DNA of 64,000 nt from the NCBI RefSeq assembly GCF_042453785.1, contig NC_091675.1:51222501-51286500 (forward strand), given 5' to 3'. The notes under the pieces are model-generated. The model was not told the DNA's origin and did not search any database. It saw only the letters and a list, made by a program, of their open reading frames with translations. This document shows, piece by piece, positions 57,926 to 64,000 of this stretch. A program made the position numbers and the translations under genes. Within the stretch, counting starts at the first letter, position 1; each line of letters starts with the position of its first letter. This DNA comes from Malus domestica (lineage: Eukaryota; Streptophyta; Magnoliopsida; Rosales; Rosaceae).

Positions 57926-59437
57926 CGTTATCATCACGCTCTTGACACTGCGCTAAAGAGAGTTTGATCTTCTGTGAAATCTCATCCCTGGAATTTCACT
58001 ATTTATTACGTATTTAGTAATTTAAATTCGTATTTCACAATTACGTTATCTTTATTAGTTAATTTTAATTCCACTAATTATAAGTTTAGTAATTGATTAG
58101 TTGTCGAGTTGAAAGTTTCATAATCAATCTTTATCTTTCGTTGATATTTCGAAGTTACAACTAGTGTTTTTAAATAGATCTTGAATCCACGAACACATAG
58201 GCCAAAGCCGTTTGCGAGTTCGAATTATAACGGTATAGTTACAGACGTTTGAAGTTGTGAACTTTAGATTGTGGGAAGCTTGGGTTAAAGGTTAAGTTAG
58301 TAAAGAAAAAAAAAATGGGGACCTATCAGATTTTTAAAGGGTATGAAAGTACCCATTTGGAAAAAAGAAAAAGGAATGCCACTTCCCCCCCCCCCCCCCA
58401 TTTCGTGAAACCGTGAGGTAGACCAAACCCTTTTTTTATATTTTCAAACCGGCCAATTTTAGGCCAATTCCTACCATTTTTCTTCTGATTTTTCCTATCT
58501 TCTTCACCTGTAACTTGCTCAACTACCTTCCTCCTTCCATCTCTACCAAAAATCAAGGGTTTTTAAGGTCTATTTCATGTAGAACTCCATAGGAGAATCA
58601 GGGGTTCTCGACGACGAATTGTCATTCCGGAGAGTATCACCATTCTCCACACCCTTAATCAACTTCCCTTGGACCCAAGAACAAGACCAACTGGTGGTTA
58701 GGGCGTTGGAACACCAAGGAAGCCGAATTGAAGAACACCCACCTTAGGGTTCATTGGGTGCGAGCCAATTTGAGGGCCTTCCTGGCCAAATTGGACTCGG
58801 CCTAGGTATAAAGTTTACTTTACTTGTTAAAATCTTTATTCTTGTAAAATTTGAGAATTTTTGGAGAAAGTCAATTTTCCGGTATGTGACATTCGATTTA
58901 TGAAAATGTTGTTGGTTGAGTATTTTATCGATAAGCTCCGTCACTTGATTATTCTAACGATTGATGATCTTACCATTGAATTGACACCAATTTTAGTATG
59001 CTATGGTAGATAATGTTTAAGGACCTTAGGGACTTACAAGTGAAAATCTAGTGATTGGATATTACGGAATAAGTGACGTAAGATCATGGACCCTACCTTA
59101 GAGTGATGGTTCGATTCCTCATTAAATGTTGTTGTGGGAGATATATGAGAGTTTTTAAGTATGTGAATTATCAAGAGAACTCTAAATGTGGCTTGTACCT
59201 TGTTAGGCGGTGATAGGACGTGATGCCTTGACTCTCGTGTTTGAGTGCATTAGTGTGGATCTCAGGTGAGTGATTTTAATCTATGTGTTATGGTTATTGC
59301 TTTGAAATCTTTTGTGCTAATAAACTTTGTGGTTGCACTATGGATTCTTAAAATAGTTCTGATGCTAAATAATTGTTGCTATTAAGTTGCCGTCGATCTA
59401 CTTATGAAACATTAGGTGACTTGGATATTTGAACTGT

Positions 59438-59656
59438 GATGGATTGTGTTTTGGGATATATATGTTATGGTTGATAAAAATGATGGATTGTGTTTTGGGA
59501 TATATATGTGATGGTTGATAAAATGATGGATTGTGTTTTGGGATATATATGTGATGGTTGATAAAAATGATGGATTGTGTTTTGGGATATATATGTGATG
59601 GTTGATAAAAATGATGGATTGTGTTTTGGAATATATATTTGATGGTTTGATAGAAA
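59438..59656. repeat. Tandem repeat, about 5 x 44 bp, in solo LTR
   Basis: Unit starts GATGGATTGTGTTTTGGGAT and ends GGTTGATAAAAAT; near-perfect copies. The minus-strand 109-codon frame over it is only the translated repeat. Confidence 0.92.
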
Positions 59657-59724
59657 TGATGTATTGTAAAGGACCAGTACCCTAGTGTCATGGGGTTAGG
59701 TGACACTAAGTCTGCACCACGTAG

Positions 59725-60130
59725 CAATGGTCCTGGATGGTTCTGCTTGGTTAATCCGCATTAGGGGATCATACTATTTGTGGATCGCGCTTGGTTAATC
59801 CGCGTCGGGCGATCCTTATATCCTAGGTATGGCCATACACATTTAAAGGTGATCATGCTTGGTTAATCTGCATTGGGTGATCACCTTCCAATAGTTATAG
59901 GAGTGATTCCGCTTGGTTAATCCGCATTTGGGGGGGTCATTACCTATTTGGTTATTTTCTCAAGGGTGACTCTGCTTGGTTAATCCGCATTGGGGGGTCA
60001 CTACCTATTTGGTTATTTTCTCAGGGGTGACTATGCTTGGTTAATCCGCATTGGGGGTTAACTACCTACTTGGTTACTTTCTCAGGGGTGGCTCTGCTTG
60101 GTTGATCCGCTTTGGGGGGCCATTTCCTAT
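59725..60130. repeat. Tandem repeat, about 60-bp unit, in solo LTR
   Basis: Six to seven diverged copies with the core GCTTGGTTAATCCGCATTGG and, in the last four, CCTATTTGGTTATTTTCTCA. Confidence 0.88.
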
Positions 60131-62429
60131 TTGGTTACTTGCGTAGGCTTTGGCTGAACGACGTCTCTCTAACTCTAGTTTTGAATATATCTGTGAATGT
60201 GGCTTTGAGAACTCTGAGTTTTGATTTAGAAAACTTGTTGGATGTATGTGTGACTCCTTTGGAGGTTGTAAGGTTTTGTAGCGATTTCTTATGAATGATT
60301 TATATTTAAGGTTTATAAATTGTGAATGATGACTGGTTTTATTATTAGTATTATATACTTTGTATTATTTGTTGCTCACACAAGCTTCGTAGCTTATCCG
60401 GGTTGTTGTTTGCCCGGTGCACCATTTCGATGATGTAGGCACTGATCTTATAGGTAACAAGTCTGAGTATCTTCGAGAGGTTCGTAGGTGGGGTAGCTGT
60501 ACAGTTATCAGAGATTTGGAGTGCTAGGTTACCCCTATATCCTATCTTGTACTTTATCTTTAGGACCTTCTTTTGAGCACCTCAAACTTGTTCTTAGTAA
60601 AGCAAATATTATGCTTATTTTTGGGATGTACTTATTTGTAATTATTTTGTGGAGAACTTAGCCACCTTCATATTATTTTGGTTTATCAGTTAAGGTATTT
60701 TATTCCGTAACTTATACTGTATTCAACGGGCGTTATTTTCTTTGTCACGTGTCGATTCTCAACGTATGTTGGGATTGGGGTGTGACATCTTCAATCAGGG
60801 GAGTATTACGTTTTAATCAATTTTTATTAGGATTAATTTATTATTTTATTGAATTGATCTACATGCTATTGATTCAATTAATTTTTCTATGTTGAATGTG
60901 ATACAACGCATTGGAGATGCAATTCTGGCTTTTCGAGAAGGATCTTCTACAAATTCAAAGGCTTTTGTTGTTTTCTGCCAATCAGGTATGCTTAAAATAA
61001 AGTAAGATATTTGAAACAATCATGAAGCATGAAAACATTCCCCATGATGCATGAACCCCCTACATTTATATTTACCTTCCGATATATATATTGTATATGT
61101 TCAAATATTTGTCAATATATATTTGTTTCAAGCATTACGCAATTATATTTGCTATGTGGAATATGTGAGTCAAAATATAAAATGAAATTAGAAGCAATTC
61201 TAGGGTTTCTTGAACCCTAAAAAATTGAAAGAAAAAAAAAGGAAACAAGTGGGGAAATTGGGCTCTGTTTGCTAGACCCAACTTGCAGCAAGCTTTGCTT
61301 GCTGGGCTCTCATCCCGCGTGCACCCAGGTCTGACGCCTGCTCACTCCAATGCCAGTGCACATAATTAGGCTTGGTCCCCACATCCCAATATGACACCAA
61401 CCACATGGCTGGGCTCCTGCGCCTTAACTAGGCCAGCTCCATGCTGGGCCCGAAGTCCAATGTGTCCCCTAGGCCCAAAAACCAGCAGCCTTGGCTGCTG
61501 GGGCCTTCCAACCCATCAGGCTCGTGCCTTACAGCCCACTCCCGAGGCCTTTAGGGCCCTGCCTTTTTTTGCTCACCCCTAGCCCAATTTTTGGGCTATG
61601 GTATTTTCAACAATATGCTATTATTTAGCATTTTAAATAAATTTAACCCGAATGTTATTATTATTTTTGCTTCTACAATTGACCCTGTTTGGTCCCAATT
61701 GATTGAATTAATTAAAAGTGACATGCAGTCCATTAATCTGATAATGAATCCAAAATTATTGACTTGAAGATCACTTTTAGACATTAACGATTCAATAATT
61801 TATTTTTTATACTTTGAACCGTTGACATACTTTCGTAGTAACGAAGCTCTCGCACTTGAGTTCTTGAAGAAACTCAAATCCACGACACTTAAATCAGCAT
61901 ATTGCATTCAGTGTTATTGCAGGAACCTCTCTTTTATGAACTAAACGTTCATAAACTAAATTGAACCTATAGTTTCAAATTGAGTGCCTTTGAAACCCGA
62001 AGGTTTCATAAAACAATACATCCATGAAAACCCAACGTTTTTCATAAAAACCATGTCTTAGCACTCGAATGTTCTAACTTTGATGCTTATGGATGATTCA
62101 TTCCCATATCACCAATCACAATCTTGTTCCCTTCATTTACTGGATTGTCGTACCGTAACAAGTTCGATTTTCCTGATTTGGACGTTTCTAATAGAAACCA
62201 CTTTATATAAGTACAAGAAGTGAATCTCCACTTGACTATCAAGAAGCTGACAAACCATTGTAGCCAACGATGGTAAAGAAGACCTGAATAAGCATCCGCC
62301 ATGATCTTTATTCAAAGACTTATGCCCAAAGCATTACAAACAAAAATACCTCTTGAACGAGGATTCCATGGCTATTTGGCTCGCTTGTATGGACTATCTA
62401 ATCATGAAAGATATTGCCCGAAGCACACC

Positions 62430-64000
62430 ATGATTACGTTTATGAATGAGTGCAATTTTAAAGTTTATAAATCCGATTGAATTTTGACTGGAGAATACTT
62501 TTCTCGTCCTTCCATGCTTCTAACTCGCCCATGAAGCAGCAATGTAGAAAGCATAAGTTTACCAAGTTCTCGGATCTCATTACTACCACAAACGTGAGAG
62601 AAAACCCAATTTGGCTGGAGTCTACCGAATAGCTCAACCCAGTTTGGTCAAAGCCTACCGAATGGTGATGCACTGCTTCGACAGGGATACATCAAATGTC
62701 ATACTCTCTCACAATCCAATTTCGAGTTTGTTTTTACAACATATGGTAGAATCATGGCCTACCAAGGTGTGGCATCATGCCCGAAGCTGATCCTTGGTAC
62801 CTAAGACCTAAAACTTCAAGAATAAGGGATAATATTCCCAAACCTCAACCTTGTAGAATCTACTTCCGTCTCGATGGAATAGACCGTTGGTTATGCACCT
62901 GTTCGTGCCTATACCAATGTCGTTGAGGAATACCATTCTCATAGTCAATATGTGAGACTAATTTTGCTCCACCAAACATCGTTGGAAGAGCAGAATTTTG
63001 ACATTGATGGCCTTGTTGGTCGAATCACCTTAGTAAACCATTTACTTTGTGAATATTTTTCCATGTTCTTGGATTCACTTTTGGCGTTTGTTTTACTTAT
63101 GGATAATCTTATTGATATGGTCCTCGAATACGAGTTAATTGAATCATGTTTCTTGTATACATGTGATCGAATTCAATTAAACACGTGATTAGGTAGGAAT
63201 GTGGGAAAGTTAGTTGTTTAGATGAATGTGATACTACGCACACTAACTTTACACCTAAATCACATCTCTAACAAGGACTTCAAGTTTATCCAACCTGATT
63301 AAGAGCATTGGCATGCTCCTCGTTGTATGAATAATACTGCATCACCATTCAAGGGACTTTAAATTCTCCCTGTCGTTGAGTTTTTAAGGATATTCGAGAG
63401 AACAATGATCATAAATGAAACCATTGAAGAAAATAGAGTGAAGTATTGTTGCACCACCTCCAAAAATGAGCCTAAAGCTTTGATTTGGGGCCAATAGGTT
63501 GTCCCTCAACTGGGAACACACCACATGTGGCCGACCTGGAGTCTGGTAATTGAGCAGTTTACTTGCTTTGGCACAACCTTTTTAGACACTTAGGTCAAAC
63601 AAAGATGCCACGATGCATCTCCTTACCCAAAGTAAGGATCTTGTACGTACAAGCACACTTTGCCAAGCCTGCTCATTAGGGAAATTGATTTTCTATATCA
63701 TTCCTCGCAAATATACGAAACGACCCTCTTTTAACAGTGGATTCAAGGGAATATATGTGGACTAATCCAACCAAAATGCGAACCATATAAATACTTATGG
63801 TTTTGGTTGATGAATCGACAAACTGGTCACATGTTTGTCCACACACATTGCTGCTAAACCTCATGGCCAATTAAGGGTTCACCACCCTACTTATCCCTTA
63901 AGGTTTAGGAGACTGGATAATGTCGGAGAGTTTATATTGATGGTTTTCGATAAAGTATTGCATGTATTTTGGGTTTATAATTGAACATCAAATTCCCATG
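62430..64000 (+). pseudogene. Copia gag/pre-integrase/integrase remnant
   Basis: Near 62550-62590 a frame reads KHKFTKFSDLI, like the end of the copia gag domain. At about 63640-63695 STLCQACSLGKLIF matches the Cys-x2-Cys end of the gag-pre-integrase zinc domain. At about 63740-63790 IQGNICGLIQPKCEPYKY, and one frame over MVLVDESTNWSHVC, match the start of the copia integrase core. Frame changes and stops between these show decay. The rest lies beyond the window. Confidence 0.7.

Larger units (their letters stand above)
57973..60787 (+). mobile_element. Solo LTR, 2815 bp, probably Ty3/gypsy
   Basis: Begins TGTGAAATCTCATCCC, ends GGGATTGGGGTGTGACA, and is flanked by TCTTC (57968-57972 and 60788-60792), a perfect 5-bp duplication. 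It has TG...CA ends, no primer site and no internal genes, so it is best explained as a solo LTR left by LTR-LTR recombination. It holds a 15-C run (58385-58399) and two tandem arrays. Strand is set by TG...CA and is not certain. Confidence 0.82.
57654..64000 (+). mobile_element. Second Ty1/copia element, decayed, open at window end
   Basis: LTR 57654-57925, leader 57926-57972, then a 2.8-kb solo LTR insertion, then the rest of the copia interior from 60793. Long non-coding stretches (60800-62400, with a GC-rich part at 61260-61600) come before weak gag and clear integrase similarity. The 3' LTR is not in the window. Confidence 0.72.

Noticed and set aside
59398..59727. 109-codon minus-strand frame with repeated HNPSFYQPSHIYPK-like units
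   Set aside because: Translation of the 44-bp tandem array in the solo LTR.

Overview
The window is plant nuclear DNA, AT-rich, with low gene density and many nested transposable elements. Four-exon genes with GT-AG introns, patellin and NRT1/PTR genes, Cassandra TRIMs and an Au-type SINE all point to an angiosperm. Several MITE families look like those I remember from the apple/pear tribe of Rosaceae, so Malus or Pyrus is my inference; I could not run a search.

Layout. (1) 1-8.4 kb: the last 27 codons of a plus-strand patellin (3-83) and, 5.6 kb away and tail to tail with it, a complete four-exon patellin on the minus strand (5730-8121). MITEs and a SINE lie between and inside them. (2) 8.4-14 kb: no gene, only MITE-type repeats. 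(3) 14-19.7 kb: a chain of DNA transposons. A MULE-like element holds a decayed copy of the ribosomal protein S28e reading frame (14038-15017). A second Pack-MULE with about 0.5-kb terminal inverted repeats (15249-17820) carries four captured exons of an RsmI-type rRNA methyltransferase gene, with their introns, and is itself interrupted by a Cassandra TRIM. A non-autonomous hAT element (17870-19008) and a second, inverted Cassandra (19105-19716) follow. (4) 20.2-37.1 kb: a tandem duplication of an NRT1/PTR-family transporter gene (NPF5-like). Both copies are on the minus strand, both read through as intact 557-residue four-exon genes, and several TE insertions distinguish them. (5) 37.1-42.1 kb: a decayed Ty1/copia element. 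(6) 43.5-47.8 kb: a non-coding LTR element with 1.3-kb LTRs and a tRNA-Asp-type primer site, on the minus strand. (7) 48.0-54.7 kb: a hAT element inserted into another hAT element, each with a perfect 8-bp target duplication; the inner one has a recognisable but broken transposase gene. (8) 55.6-57.5 kb: three MITEs and an intronless 197-codon gene of unknown function. (9) 57.65 kb to the end: a second copia element whose leader is split by a 2.8-kb solo LTR.

The cellular genes are a lipid-binding membrane-traffic protein pair (patellins), a proton-coupled transporter pair, and one unknown membrane protein; nothing shows that they form a pathway. The most interesting content is the record of TE nesting and gene-fragment capture, which can be ordered in time because the duplicated NPF block supplies empty sites. 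I found no tRNA gene, no functional rRNA gene and no CRISPR array.
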